From Cyanoderma ruficeps (lineage: Eukaryota > Chordata > Aves > Passeriformes > Timaliidae): a stretch of DNA of 64,000 bases. Location of the stretch: NCBI GenBank assembly GCA_008694505.1, contig VZDJ01000301.1:1527485-1591484 (forward strand). Direction: 5' to 3'. The notes beneath the pieces were generated by a model. It was given only the letters and a program-made list of their open reading frames with translations. It was not told the DNA's origin and did not search any database. Positions 1 through 13,221 of the stretch are shown piece by piece (positions within the stretch are counted from its first letter, which is position 1; each line of letters opens with the position of its first letter). The translations under genes were made by a program, and so were the position numbers.

Positions 1-3000
1 TAGTCAGGAAAGCTACCACAGAAAGAATGAGACTAGCAGAAGAGGTACCATTAATCTTCCATAGCCCAGCAACTGGGAAGATCAGGCCTTGAACCAGATT
101 CTATGCTCTTGCTATTAATCTCCTGTCCTCTACTTATTAATCCCTGGTCTGTCTTTGTCTGTCAACATTTATTAATGGCCCCAACTGTTTGCAGTAAACA
201 GGATACTGAAATCTCATCTCCAGCTAGACATAATTTACCCACCAAAAAAAAAAAAAACAAAAAAACCCCCAAAAAAATTAGATTCAAGAAGAGGGTAAAG
301 GCAGAAAGTAGGGATGAATATTGTCTATCAAAAGAAAAGGATACAAGCACAATTAAATTCAGTGACACAACAGAGCAAAGATTCACTGTTCCTGATTTTG
401 GCCTGCCACATAGATGTCTCATGGTCCTAAAGTCAGGTAACATCCCAGCAAAGAAAGAAGCTCCACTGGTCAAAACCACCAGGGTCTTCTCAGTAGGGTT
501 GCACAAGCTGCCTTCTCCCCCCCATTGCCACAACTTTGCAGCATCTCCAGCACCTTTCTGTCTCTCTTTTGTCCACTGAAACACAGATTCAGCTAACAAT
601 ACAGCCAGCTCTCCATTACCAGCTGAGAACATCTACGGCCTGCAGAGAGCCACATCATGGATGGGGAATGAGTTCAGGTCCACAAACAGGAAAGCTTTGT
701 TCAAAACTGAGGTCAAAGTAACATGGCCCACAGGACCAAGCAATTGTTCCCATGCAACACTCCCAATCTGCAGGAGGGCCTGCATGTTTGCTGCTTCCAA
801 ACTTGGACCCAGAAACAGTAAAACCACCTCATGCCTCCCGAGCAGGCTGGCATCCCACCACCCCAAGGCTTTGGAGAAATGCCCATCAGTTGCTGAAGGA
901 CTAAACATGGTACCGAGGTCTTCCCACTGTCCCTAAACTCAGCAGTTGGCAAAAGCCCTGAGAGTTGATCCATTCCTCACCTGGAAGCAAGGCAGTCCTG
1001 TCAGGCACCCAGTCAGACGTACAGACAGGCTCTTCCAAGGGACCTCTGTGGGTGAAAACAGAAAGGTCAGAATCAATGTTTTGCTCATCGTAAAAGCAGA
1101 AAGTAAATCAAGCTGGCCGTAACGCCTCGCCAAGAAAACAGCCCCAAAAGGGCACGTAAGGCCAGCTGCCCTCCTGTACAGAGCAGACCATAGCCTGTTT
1201 TCCTCCCCTCTGACACAACTCATGTGTCAGCCTGTCCCTGTTTTGACCTATATAGGGGCTTTTCACACATTGGCAGCACAGATTACATCTGAGCAAGTGT
1301 TAGAGTAGCTGAGGTTTATTTGGAAGAGAAGCTACTTGTTTTAAATCACTGCAGAGCTGGTGAAAGGCACTGACGTAAGGGCTGCAGGTAACAAAGTCTC
1401 TTTGAAAGCCTGACCAGCCCTTCTACCTCTCATGCTTAAAGGGCCTCTTCTTCCCAAGCCTCAGCCACCGCTCAAGGCCAAGCGTGAGTCACTCCCACAG
1501 CATTGGCTTTGCCAAGCAAGCATCAAGGAGCACCAAAGCTGAGATGGGATGCATTAAACACACAGCCATTGTGGAAAAAGTCAGGGTGGGACAGCCCAAA
1601 CCCTACCTCCACCTCCAGCCCTGGTTTCCTTTCTGGGTGCCTCCAAAGACACCCAATTAAAGAGAAAACACAGTTTTTTTAAGTTACCGTAACAAGCTTT
1701 TTTCAACCAGTAGTCTTTAATACTTCCAGCTTATTGATATCTGAGCTTACTCTGATGTTTTCTATTTCCTTTAATCTCAGTCCTGGAGAAGAAACAAGCA
1801 AGTTTAAAAAGTGATGATTAGTGAAAGGTGCACCTCGGCATACCCCTGGTCTCCCAGCCCACACGCTCCTGGTGTCACCAGGTGACCCCCAGCTCCTCCT
1901 AACTACATCCTCACCCCTATCTTCCTGAGATCAGCCAAGGATCAAAAGTCCCTAAAGAGAAGGAGAGACACTTCCAGCCAGTTGCATATGTTATTTTTTA
2001 ATGAAGCCAGACTAAAACTCATTAGTTCCATCTTCAGCAGTCTTGCTTAGGAGAACCAGGTCTGGCAGGGCAGCGGCTTTGCCCTCCTGGTCTGTGGTGA
2101 AGGAAGGGCAGCAGAATTTTAGCAGTTGCTTCAGATCCACACCGAAGCACAAAAAGCAGAGAAAAATTTGCTGAGAACCTGCCCACACAGACACTGGATA
2201 TTCTTTTCATATTTGCCATGACAAAAAATTCACGTTAACATTTTTGCAAGCACTGTAAGCCTGTATCAAGTATCAGCAAAGAAGCAGACAGGTGTTCTGA
2301 CCACAGAGGAGACAGCATATGCAAACAGTTTGGAATTTATTACTATTATTTTTTAAAGGGAGAAGCAAATCCCAGAGATTTTTCTGTGCATGATACATTT
2401 TCTGCTCCCCGTTTGATGTTGCTTTCAGACTTCAGACTTCAAATAGCTAACACCAACCTATGTCTCAAGCCTGCTTTAAACTGATGTGCCTTATGTGACC
2501 AGAAATGAATGCATGGTGAATCACTTATGCCACACACAGTGGGGGTGATGAGCAGTGGTCCATGTCTCCTTGACTGCTACATGGACACGGGTAAGCTGGG
2601 GAAAAGGAGATCCCAGCTCTCTCTCTACAGCAGAGCCAGATAACTCAGCACAGTGCCTTTGCATTTTTGGAGCTGAGAGCACAAGCTCCAGGTCAATAGC
2701 CCAACCACAAGTCAGAGAGAACAACCCAAGCACTGGTATTTTCTGCAAAGCGTGGAGAGAGACACATAATCTGCATAGGCTGCACTTCCACTCTCTCTTG
2801 CCTTCCTTAAGGAGATGCTTAAGAGAAGCTGCATTTTAATTAGAAGCCCCAACCAAGGGAATCTGATCTTTACAGTAAGGGAAAGGGAGCAACCCAAAGT
2901 TACAGGCTTCAGGCTCTGTGGATCCCAGCTCTTCGCTTCTCTGCTGACATCACTGCTTCCAGAAATTAAATCAAAACCCCACTTAACTTCACAGAGGTTG

Positions 3001-5260
3001 CAATTTGCATCTAAAACACTGCCTAAGCCTCAGTTGTAATAAACAAATACAGCTCCACTGAAATCCAAGGAGCTATTCTGAGTTTGTCTGGTTACAGATC
3101 TGCAGAGCCATAAACATTACAGCTCATCCAACCTCCAGCTAAGTATCTTCTAATAGAAGACCATTATCCTTGTCAGATGGATTGGGATAACTTGTTTAAA
3201 GCACTCTTGAATAGTCATTAAGATCGTTGGGTTTTGGTGGTTATATTTTAAGAATAAACCCCAGCAGCTATTAAACACTGGAACAAGGCATGTTAACAGT
3301 CCACAAACAGAGCTGCAGTGGAAATACAACTACGGTTCGGGATTTTCATTGGGAAATTGGTAAAATGGGGAGAAGAAAGAAAATACAAAAACTAAAGTGA
3401 GCCATGCATACACACTGAGAAATCAACCACATTATTTGACAGGTAATGAATGAAAAAGAAACACAGGGAAGAAGGAAGCAAAATCATGCAATTCTGTCCT
3501 CCTTTTGAGCCTTAATATTTTGGGTATAGTGCATAGACAAGATGTTGTGCAGCCAAGGAAATACAGATACATTTTGCTGGGTGTCACTGTCCCTAATAGC
3601 TGACCTCCGGATGGACTCCACCCCCTGGAGCCCTCCTCACCTTGTAATAAACCATCCCAGTGGCAAACTTGTGCTGGCTGTGCTCCCCAGGAGCAGAGAG
3701 GCATTCCTGACCAGTTTTACAGATCTCTGCCCAGGGATGAACACCACTACATCCATGCCATGGACACACCATTGTTTTCTTTAAACCATCTCACCAAATG
3801 AACTGGTTCCCTCCAGCAAAAGGCCACTCCTGCTGTAACCAATATCCTGTACAGATTGCTGCCTTGCCACAGCTTTGCTGATAAAGGAGAATTCTATTTT
3901 GTCTGGGTTTTTTCACTTCTCCTGATGCAATTATATTGCCAAGAATCAATTAACAGCCAAGCCTAAGACAGGGAGAAATGGAAGACTGTTGCTTCACATT
4001 TTACAGAAAATACACAAACATCCCAGGCCCTGCCGTGGCATTCAGGTGCCAATTATGAAAGGCCATCAACACCTCACCACAAAGAAGTTCCTTTTAGCAG
4101 CTCCTCAACCTGTGAGCCTTCTGAAGGGTCAGCCCCGACCAGAACAACTCTGGGTCAGCCAGGTAGAGGGCCAGCAGGGAACATTTGAGCTATTTCCTTA
4201 TCTGACTCATTTGATTCATTTATCACTCAAGGCAGGGGAGTACTCTGATCCACACATGTGCAGACATGGATCTGAAGGCAGCACATCAGGCCAGGTCCTG
4301 TGCTAGGAGTGTAACAAGGGCACGGTGGTGCCAGCCCCCGTCTCACAGCCTTTGGGGGCCACACATCCCAGCTGCTCCTCTGGGCTGGCACATCACCACA
4401 CTTGCAGGTATGGCTGTCACACCCACACAGGTGCTTGCAACAACCACAGCTCTCTCCTGGCTCAAAAGGGAAAGGGCAGGGAGTAACACAGACACTCAGA
4501 CACTCCACACACACCCACCATCAGTGTGTGCACAAGGCTGCTGGGAGACAGGCTTATTCAGAGCTCCACAGAGTGCACTCCATCGTAATTCCCTCCTTCT
4601 CTTCCAGCCCTGGATGCAGCCTTAAAAATCCATAGCTCCAGACAGCTAGCCCACACACTGCTATTCCAGCTCAGCAGGGAGAGGATGAACTCAATTTTGC
4701 CAGTCAAATTGGAAGGAATCAAAAAAAATTTAGTACTAGTATTTTGTTAAAATCAAAGAAACACACCCTCATCAAATCAAAGACAAAACAGAAGAAATGA
4801 TATGGAAAAACAGTCCCTGCTATTGCTTCCACGGTCAAGAGTTGTTTCCAGTTGCAACCAAAGCTTGAGTAGCTCAGGGGCAAGAGGAGAGCCATCACAG
4901 TCTGCCAGCATCACATGACATGGCAGTGTCTTCCTGGACCAAAGTGCCACTGAACCCTGACAGCAACTCATCTGGGAGAGGGTGTTTGGACTCACTGCTC
5001 ATGGCTCCCCAGCCCTGTCTGCTGAGCTGGATCTGTGGGGACAAACATCTGGGACAATGACCACACACATTCCTCTTTGCACTGCAAATCAATAGCCACA
5101 AGTACACAGGAGCACCCAGCACATCCAGCAGCCCAGTAGGAAGTGGCTGCCAGCCCCTCACCCAAGCCTCTGCCACACACAGTGGGGGCAGGTTTGCTCC
5201 CTGCTTGACAAGGACCTTCTTTCCACCAGCCAATGTTGGAGCTTCCCAGAGAGACCAAAG
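1..5260. other. Non-coding unique sequence
   Basis: No gene was recognised. All six frames are broken by stops at the density expected of non-coding DNA; the longest open frames (for example 103-579 plus and 162-632 minus) overlap each other on opposite strands and show no family resemblance. The sequence is mixed GC with no recognisable repeat except the A/C-rich tract near 244 and an 18-bp segment at 2528-2545 that recurs at 5171-5188. It most likely represents intron or intergenic DNA. Confidence 0.7.
244..277 (+). repeat. A-rich low-complexity tract
   Basis: Fourteen consecutive A (244-257) are followed by a short C, seven A, five C and seven A. This is a simple A/C low-complexity tract of the kind common in vertebrate introns. 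It is not clearly the tail of a retroposon, because no recognisable element body precedes it. Confidence 0.85.
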
Positions 5261-5264
5261 AGAA

Positions 5265-5525
5265 AGTTAGGCATAGCTCAAATAAGCACCTGGATCTACA
5301 AACAACAGATTAAATTCTCAAGCTACAAAACTATGTTTTAGCAAAAGTGCAATTGAACTCCATGTACTTGTTACATTTCTAAATATACTCTGGTTGTCAA
5401 GACAACAAAGAGACTGATGGATCTCTAAAGTGTACTGTATCCATTTAATTGTCAGCATTTCAAACTGACTCAAGGAGGGAAAAAAAATTGCTGCGTGATA
5501 AGTCTAATTGTCATGGTTACCACTG
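5265..5525. promoter_or_regulatory. Candidate conserved non-coding element with X-box-like dyads
   Basis: This is AT-rich, CpG-poor unique sequence with many TAAT/ATTA-type homeodomain cores. Two RFX X-box-like dyads lie about 115 bp apart. The first is GTTGTC-AA-GACAAC at 5393-5406, with perfectly inverted arms. The second is ATTGTCATGGTTAC at 5507-5520, close to the X-box consensus GTTRCCATGGYAAC. RFX factors bind such sites in cilia-gene and other regulatory regions. The regulatory role is inferred from sequence texture only, without any alignment. Confidence 0.25.
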
Positions 5526-6449
5526 GCTAACCCCATAATAAAAATATATATATTCTGGCTAAATGTGCCAAGCCATGTGAGGAGCAGATGGGAGAGATTC
5601 TCATTACTGCAACAGCCTCCACTGGAAAACTAAACTTGAGGAAAGATGCGAGAGACTTTACAGAGATCTCAGACACAACAGACACTGTGGGCTGCATCTT
5701 CCCAGTCGTTTGGCAGCAGTTCCTCAGGCTTTTCCGCTGTGCTGATCTGCCCCAAGCGTGTTGGGACAACCCACAGGGCTGGGCCCGCCTCACTTGTGAA
5801 CATTCTGGTTTGGGGATCTCATCCCTCACCAAAGAAAGCCTAATACGCGAGTTGTTACTCCTTAAAAGCATCTGACAACACCTGATGTGCAACCACCTGG
5901 GCTTTGCAGTCCCACCCTGCCTTGCTCTCCTCTCTCCTGATGGCAATATCCAAGCCCATGGGAATGGCTGTGCCAGGAGGTTGCTTCAGCCTGGACCTTC
6001 TGTTCCTACACTGTTCACAGCTAAACAAAGGGCTATGTCCAGGCTTAGGGATGAGAAAACAAGTGGAAAGAAACAGGCCACTACTGCAAATACACCAGCC
6101 TGAGGCTGAGTTGGGAAGCCTCAATGATCCCCCACCAGCCTGTGCAACCCACCTGATAAATGTGATTTAGCAGTGTGAAGAGCTGCATTATTCACATGAG
6201 GTCCCTCCTGAAAGGGATACTTTTCAAAAAGAACCCTTAAACATTGGCTTTTGACGTGGATCACTTGCAAAATATGAGTTATCTACCTGGAAAGCCAATG
6301 ATTGTGGCTTTCCTTCACTGATCAGGACTCCTTCCCTACACTCAGTATTCACTTTTGTTAAACCAAAGTTAAAGTTGCAGGAGAAAGGCATCAGTGTCCT
6401 CCAGGTATGAGAACCAATGGAAAACATATTCACCTGGTGAGCACTGACT

Positions 6450-6516
6450 TAAGATTTGGACTCAATGAGCCTTGTGGGTCCTTTCTAAATCAAAATATTC
6501 TGTGATTCTGTGATTT
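6450..6516 (+). repeat. CR1 LINE 3'-end fragment
   Basis: The segment has the typical CR1 tail: a GGACTCAATGA block, then CTTGTGGGTCCTTTCTAA, then the short terminal repeats ATTCTGTG-ATTCTGTG-ATT at about 6498-6516. CR1 is the dominant LINE in birds and other sauropsids, and its copies are usually truncated at the 5' end to the last few hundred bases or less, as here. Several substitutions from the consensus indicate an old, inactive copy. Confidence 0.85.
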
Positions 6517-8119
6517 CAATGAAAAGGAAGGTTTCCAATTAGTCTGAAGCTTACCCAACATTTTTGACAGAAGCCATCTCGAAGTTGAATCATCCTTAAA
6601 ATCTCCCCCAAACTGTTGCACTCCTTCACACAGATAAAAACTCTGCATCTCTGCTGTCAGACACTTTCAGGGAAACCATAAGGTGTTGCCTAAAACCATC
6701 TCCAAGAGAGCCACAAAGTAAAATCTGGTTGGAAAACACTGCTTAAGAGAAACGCCACTTTCCAGGCGCCTCAAGCAACACATCTGAGTTCGTGATATTT
6801 TCCTTGGAGCTTGCCCCTGCTCATTACCAAGATGAACAACTTCTGAATTCCAAATATGAGATTCTCAGTGATGTAAAATGAACTTTCGTGCCTACCAATA
6901 CAGTCACTGTGTGGTTCACCTCTTGTGCTGTTTCACAGAGTGGTCTGTGCCTGGAGATGGGCAGTGAATGTCAAAACAGAAGTAGCACAGAAGAGTCATC
7001 TCTGGGGCTTGTGTGAGAATTATTTCAAATAGTACCTAAATTAGGAGATTAAAACGAGTCTTGTGCACAAAGAAGCCTATGGTCTAATGACAGTCAAAGG
7101 GACCTAGAGGCAACTGGTTTTGTACAAGTATTTGGCTGCACCCAAGCCAGTGCAGCATCAGCATTTTGTCCCTAGATAATTTAAAAATAAAGCATTACCC
7201 ATAAGGAACTTCAAAGAGATTACAGTCCTGAAAGCTGCATCCAGATCTTAACTGAGCTGAAATCCCAAACAACCAAAAGCTTAAAATGATGCTTCTATTT
7301 CAACACCATGAAGGTGCAGGAACCTAAGTTTGGTTTTCCTGTTACTGAAAGTGCTCAGCTAAGGCATCATGCTTTTACAGTTATGGCTTTGGGACAACTG
7401 TTACATTCTGTACCAATAAAATATGTGCTCTCTGGAGCAAACTCCCCAGGATGACTCCTTTGCTTTGGCACAAATGGACCCATTTGGTTTAGATAAAAGG
7501 ATGTTCCCTTGCATCATTTTCTTTTTTATTTTTTCGTAAGATAAACAGTTAATTTTGCTAAACGAGTTTTCTGTTGCCATGACTTCACTGCAGACAAACA
7601 CAAAGCCATCAAGCTCCTTTTCCTTGGGCGCTGTTTTTTTTCAACAGGTATTTGATCATCCTGAATCTTTTGCTTCTTTTCTCAACATCTGGATTCCCAG
7701 CAATATCCTGCAGTCAAACAGATACATAATGGCTATAGCTACTCAGTAAATTACAGAGCTATTCCTGCACGTACTCATCCCCTCACAATCCACTTCTGCC
7801 AGCTGTGCCAATGCACCCTCTGTGACTCCACAAGCAGAGCAGCACTGCCTGCAACAGCAGGCAACAAAACTCTCCAAATGAAACCCTAAATTTATGGGAT
7901 TAGACCCTGAAAATCGTAATTCCCATGCTGCCACCAAAGGCCAGCCAGCAGGTGCCTACTCACCAACAAGCCAGGCTGTTGCCCAGGATTTTGCCCCAGT
8001 CCAAAACCAGTCCTAAAGTCCTTCCCACTGCCTTAGTTTCTCTGGTGGATGAAAAAGGCTGCACATGCATCATCTGCCTCCATGGGGTGTTACAACATTG
8101 GCTGAGTTAATATTCATGG

Positions 8120-8310
8120 AGTACACTGGGGATTAAGAGTATTATAGACTTTACTGAGGGAGAGAGCTTTTTCTTTTTTAATGTTTGCATTGAATAGACA
8201 GACTAAGTAGAAACAGCATTTGTAGCCTACAGCCATTATCCTCGTAAATGGCTTATTACAGCATGCAGCCTACCAGCTCACCTCCAACCAGTCTCGCTTA
8301 AATGCATGTA
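8120..8310. promoter_or_regulatory. Candidate conserved non-coding element
   Basis: This is unique AT-rich sequence without repeats or open frames. It contains a dense set of short motifs, including TTTAATGTTTGCATTGAAT and several ATTA cores around 8170-8260, and lacks CpG decay signatures. The texture resembles vertebrate regulatory elements, but no comparison was possible, so the call is weak. Confidence 0.15.
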
Positions 8311-11300
8311 GGTGGAAGTGCTGCTCCTTCCAAAGAACTTTCTTTTTCACTGTCTCTGTCTGATGGAGACTCTGGATAGCTGGGCTCACAAGACAGGGCT
8401 TAGGATATAAATATTTCAGTATGAGCTTGTTGTTCAGTACCTATTTACAGCAATCACAGAACAATTAATTACCTCCTATCTAAGACTAATTCCCGTCTCT
8501 CCCAAAAAAGGGGGGGAAATTTTGTCCCAAGACTTTCAATTTCCTGATGAGTCACAGCAGACACACTACAATAAGCTCAATACTTCAATCAGACTGTTTC
8601 TTATCCAGATATATTCAATACGTTACTAAGATGTGGAGTGTGCTATTTTAAGGACTGATTTCAGGCATTGTATGCATAATGCTTTCTCATCTGAACACAC
8701 GCCTTCTCCTGGATGAGACAGATGTACGTCCTACACCACCCTCCCTTCTGCCCCACCAAATCCTATAGGTAAATACGCACTGCAAAAGCAGAAAGTTAAG
8801 AATTGCACATTTGATGCGCTGATTTCTTCAACACGCAGCCCTCTCTCCCACTTCGCTAGTTCATTCCCTGCCCTTTGGCAACAAAATAACTTATGTGACA
8901 GCAGCATCTGACAAGAAGAAAACATTCGCAGACTGTGCGGGTTGCAACAGGTCGTCTTGCTTTCTTCATTCTAGGGCCAAGAACCATACATTTCTTGTTC
9001 TGCCCCAGGGAGCAACTCTGCATCCCTATAAAAATCCTCAGTTGTCCCCAGTTCCCACACCACCCACTCACAAGCTCCTAGGCTCCATCAGGCAGGCAGG
9101 AGACACTTTACCCAACCTCCAGCAACACAGGTTATGGGGATCAGCAGGTGCCCTGTGGTCCTCATTATTTACTTCATTTAATAGACTTAGATATCATTTA
9201 TTGTGTCAACTGGGCAGTTGTTCCCAGCTGGGCCATCTGAGCCTACAACAGGTTGCATTCTGCCTCAGCCTGACCACAGCCAGCTGAGGAAACTGCCTCA
9301 TCCAAGCAGACTGTGAAGGGCAGAGCCATGGTCACATCTCCCTGGACCATGTGTATGCCTAAGTTCTCACAACCGATGCAGTTAAAAGCTCCCAGACACC
9401 AAGAGCTGGCTAAAAAATGTGTGGCTATGATGACAAATAGGTTAAAGAACATAATGTTTGACTGACAGACTGGGTGCAGGTGACAGACAGCTGCGCTGCT
9501 GGCTGTAGAGCTGCTGCTGTGCCATCAAGGACATCAGCTGCTCTAAGAGCAGCCACAGCATGGACACCACCTCAAGACTAGCCCTGTGCTAATTGCTAAC
9601 ACCAGTTTTCCCCCTGGCACGACTGGACTGTGCAAGCAGTTTCTGCACAAACAGCAGCAGTGCCAGTTTCTGCCAAGCCCATGCTAATTGCAAGTGATTC
9701 CAGCTCAAATGCTCTTAAGTCAGAAAGTGTTTAGGTGACGTGTAACCAAGGTCTCACATTTGTCTCACCAGCTCTCCTGTGGTAAATGAACCTACCATTA
9801 GCTATGAAGATCTGTCACCGTCTCTTCTCTTTTTTCACCCTCGGAAAAACTTTCTCATAAATTCTTACTTTATGCCGACAAAAGCGCAGAACAATTTGAT
9901 GCCCTCGGCCTGTTGGTGTAACTGAACTGTCACAGCAGCACAGAGGACGTGGTCACCAGCATTCCATTCAAGGCAGCAGATCCTCCAAGGCTCAGCAGCT
10001 CCTCAGGTGCTACTTTAAAAGCGTCCATGTATCCTCATTTATCTCAAAACCTGAGAGGACCTTAGGAATGTTCAAATAGTTTCACAAACTCTGTGAAAAT
10101 GAAAAGGGTGGATGGGGAAAGACCATTTCAGCTGCCTGAGCCCATCTTGGAAGAACCAAGAAAAGAAATAGACTGAGCTGTGTCTTAAGTTTAAAACATA
10201 GTAAATATCCTCTTGAGTAGGTTCAGCTAGGTCACTTTAACAAAGGTGAGAATATTCAGCTATATTTTATTGATTTCCATTAAATACACTATTATCTCAG
10301 CCTGGGTGCTTATTGGACAGGCACCAGGCTCCACAAGATCAACAACGACATTCACTGTGGGACACAGGTGACAAAGCAACACAACCCTGAATACACACAA
10401 GATCCCAGCTGGAATCTCAGCATCTCTTCTTTCCATTTTTTGAGTACCTGTGGTAAAGCTTCTTGAACAAGTTTGCACTGGGCTATCCAGTTCTAATCAG
10501 AACAGAAACATGTGTTACACTGTGCAGTTTTCCTCTCCCGTGGATGGCAACCAGCTCCTTTGGAGAAAGCATCAGGCAGGAGCAGAGAACATGAGCTGAT
10601 GGCTTTGGCCAAGCTACAGAAGGTGCCTGTGGAGTCACTAGGGCCACTAACTTCCTTAAAACTAGTGTTATGAACAAAGAGAAAATATAGGACCACAAAA
10701 AAAAAAATCCTCTGCTTAAAAGGGATTATAAGTTATCTTTTTGGTTTTTTTGGAGAACAATGCTAGTAGCATATGGGTCTGCAGCCTAAAGAGACAACTA
10801 AGGAGATTCAAGCTCATCTAATATTCTTAAAACATACAAGACCAGGATTCTCCCATGCCAGCCAAGTCCACATGTCTTCCTGAAAAGCCACTTGGAAAGT
10901 TTCTAAATGCAGTAGGAGAAAAATAATCCTGCTTAGTCCACGCCTGTTTCTCCCTCTCGTCCCATTAGCACACAGGGAGAAGGTTGGCTTAGAGCAATAC
11001 AACATTTCAATTTGAACGTGAATCACTCCTCTGGTGAGAAAGCAAAACAGAAGCCCATTTCACATGAGGCTTATCTGAAGATATAATGAAAACCAACACA
11101 CATAACAGGAGAAATTGAAATAAAACATGGTGAAAATACTGCCTCAGACAAACAAACAATACTTTCCATTCTAGAAGATCCCAAAGTGCTTTACAAACTC
11201 ATAGAGCCAGGAATAATTTCATCTGCCACTGAAACATGGCTATCTCTGGACGGGTACTCAGCACCATGCTTTAGTTCATGATGAAGGGAAGAACATCATC

Positions 11301-12639
11301 AAGCAGGAACTGTGAGAGCTCAGGACAGCATGATCCTTCACTGGGAAGTGCACCATTCTTCTGGAAAGCGGAAGTTGGGTTTAATTTTGAGTCTTACAAT
11401 TCAAAGTGCCACCATGTGGGGCAAGCATCTGAACACGCACAAGATTTTGTACTTAAAATTTAAGTGACTGAATGTATAAAGATGAAAATCCAACTCATGT
11501 ATGCTAATATTCTCCAGCTTCTGACTCAAAAGCAAGAAAACAGCAGCTAGGTTGAGGATTAAAATTTCTGAACCCACCTGGGGATTACAAATTAATTTCT
11601 TATCATCTCACAAAGCTGAAGGGTCAGGATTTCCTCCCCCTGGTTCAGCCACTCTCTCTAGATGGAGTTCAGGGTAAAATGCTTCTCCTCTCCCCCGCTC
11701 CCCTCCAGCAGGCACAGAAATATTCAACACTCTTAGGAACAGGCTGGAAGCAAGAACAGCATTACCATTCACCACTGCTAATGAACACCAGTCTTGTGCT
11801 TCAGCTGTACTGAAACATTGATAGAAACACCATTTTCACTCTTTCTCTCTCCTTGCCCCTTGGCTCTTTCCATCCACCTGCTGTGACTGTGGCTCACTGC
11901 ACTGACAGTCATGGGCTGCTGTCACAGCGTTAGTTGGCCAACAGAGAACTGCTCCAAGCTGAGGCCTTTCTCATGCCACTGAAACATCAACAAACAAGAA
12001 GTCCTTCAAGGGAAGAGGACCTGGGCAAGTGATCTGCACATTTCCACAGCTACATGTTTACTTCTCCTCCTGGCAGCATCTGGAAGCTTGCAGACTATTT
12101 ATCTGCATCTTAGAAACATCTATTTAGTCCTGCAAACGCATCAAGAATTCACCTTGACTCCAAATAATGGTTTGCTGAGCTCTGAGGAAACAATGAAAAA
12201 AATCATCTTTTTCTTACTTTTTTGCCAAATATCTGTTAAAGCTTTTCTGAAAGGCATTTATTTAATGTTTTCCCACATTACATTATATATACAGCTGCTA
12301 TTCCAGAAAGAAAACAAAACAAAACTTGGTGCACAAATGCAAACAAATCTGGCCTGATCTGCCTAAACCAAAAGCCAACTTCCTCTTCTACTGGCTCAGG
12401 AGCAGAGACCCAAAGCCAGATAGTTCCTAAGATTTCTGAGAAGCGGACTTTCGGATAGGCATGTTTGAGTTTGTCTTCAGTACCTTGGGACTGTGTGACA
12501 ATTCAAGAGAAAATGCCCTTTAAATGAACATGGATTTGAACAACAATTTGAAAAACTACTACCAAGTTATTTTTCTCTGTAGCAGTGGCATCTCTCCAAC
12601 CATGCAATCATATTCTTGACAGCTGGGAGACGCATCCTC

Positions 12640-12810
12640 ATCTTGATTTAAGTAGACCTAATTAATTTTGGTTTTGTTGGAGAGGGAAAAAAATCAACAA
12701 ATAAGGAAGGAAAATTACAATGAGCTTAACATGCCATGCAGTTGAACGAAATTGCCAGGAGATTCAGGTAAAAAAAAATCATCACTGATTCATCAAACAA
12801 GTCATTTAGA
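12640..12810. promoter_or_regulatory. Candidate conserved non-coding element
   Basis: This is AT-rich unique sequence with an overlapping homeodomain-type CTAATTAATTTT core at about 12659-12670 and further ATTACA/ATCATC motifs downstream. No open frame or repeat accounts for it. The call rests on texture only. Confidence 0.15.
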
Positions 12811-13043
12811 TGTCTTAAGAACAAGCTATTAAGAGAAGTCACTCTTCCTCTCCACCTTTTATTATTAGCTACTCTTGGAAGTGATCTGTTCTGCAAATCT
12901 CAAGGCCATTTTGAAGTGCTGGAGACTTTAGGAAGTGAAAAATAGTTCTCAAAATCAACTAAACTGCTTCAAAAATCTTCTATTAAAGGTTGCATTGTGC
13001 TTCTTTCTCAGCGTTAGGTATTTCAGATGAACTACCCTCTACC

Positions 13044-13092
13044 AAAAAAAAAAAAAAACCCACCAAAAAAAACCCCACAAAAAACCCACCAC
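13044..13092 (+). repeat. A/C-rich low-complexity tract
   Basis: Fifteen consecutive A (13044-13058) lead into alternating runs of A and C. The tract ends about 15-20 bases before a CR1 3' fragment. It may be a separate simple repeat or the remnant of an A-rich insertion junction. Confidence 0.85.
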
Positions 13093-13107
13093 AGTGCAGT
13101 TCTAGTT

Positions 13108-13221
13108 GAGGGTCCAGGTTGGATGGGGCTTTGAACAACCTGGTCTAGTGGAAAGTGTCCCTGCCTGGGCAAGGGCTGGAAGATGATCTTTAAGGTTCCT
13201 TCGAACACAAACCATTCTATG
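13108..13221 (+). repeat. CR1 LINE 3'-end fragment
   Basis: This is a clear CR1 3' region. It reads GGTTGGATGGGGCTTTGA, then a CAACCTGGTCTAGTGGAAAG block, then a GTGTCCCTGCC block, then GATGATCTTTAAGGTTCCTT, then ACCATTCTATGA at the terminus. Order and orientation match the CR1 consensus on the plus strand. It lacks the GCAGGGGG stretch in part and carries other small changes. It is 5'-truncated and non-functional. Confidence 0.92.

Larger units (their letters stand above)
6520..13040. other. Non-coding unique sequence
   Basis: No gene was recognised. Open frames stay below about 130 codons and carry no recognisable motif; the frame at 8895-9287 holds a chance LPQG string. A strong plus-strand acceptor-like site (eight T then CAACAG) ends at about 7646 but no credible exon follows. 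An AT-rich block at 8120-8310 is listed separately. Runs of T and A are short. Confidence 0.7.

Noticed and set aside
8895..9287. LPQG string in an open frame, as in retroviral reverse transcriptase
   Set aside because: No neighbouring catalytic or other polymerase motifs; a four-residue match is chance.
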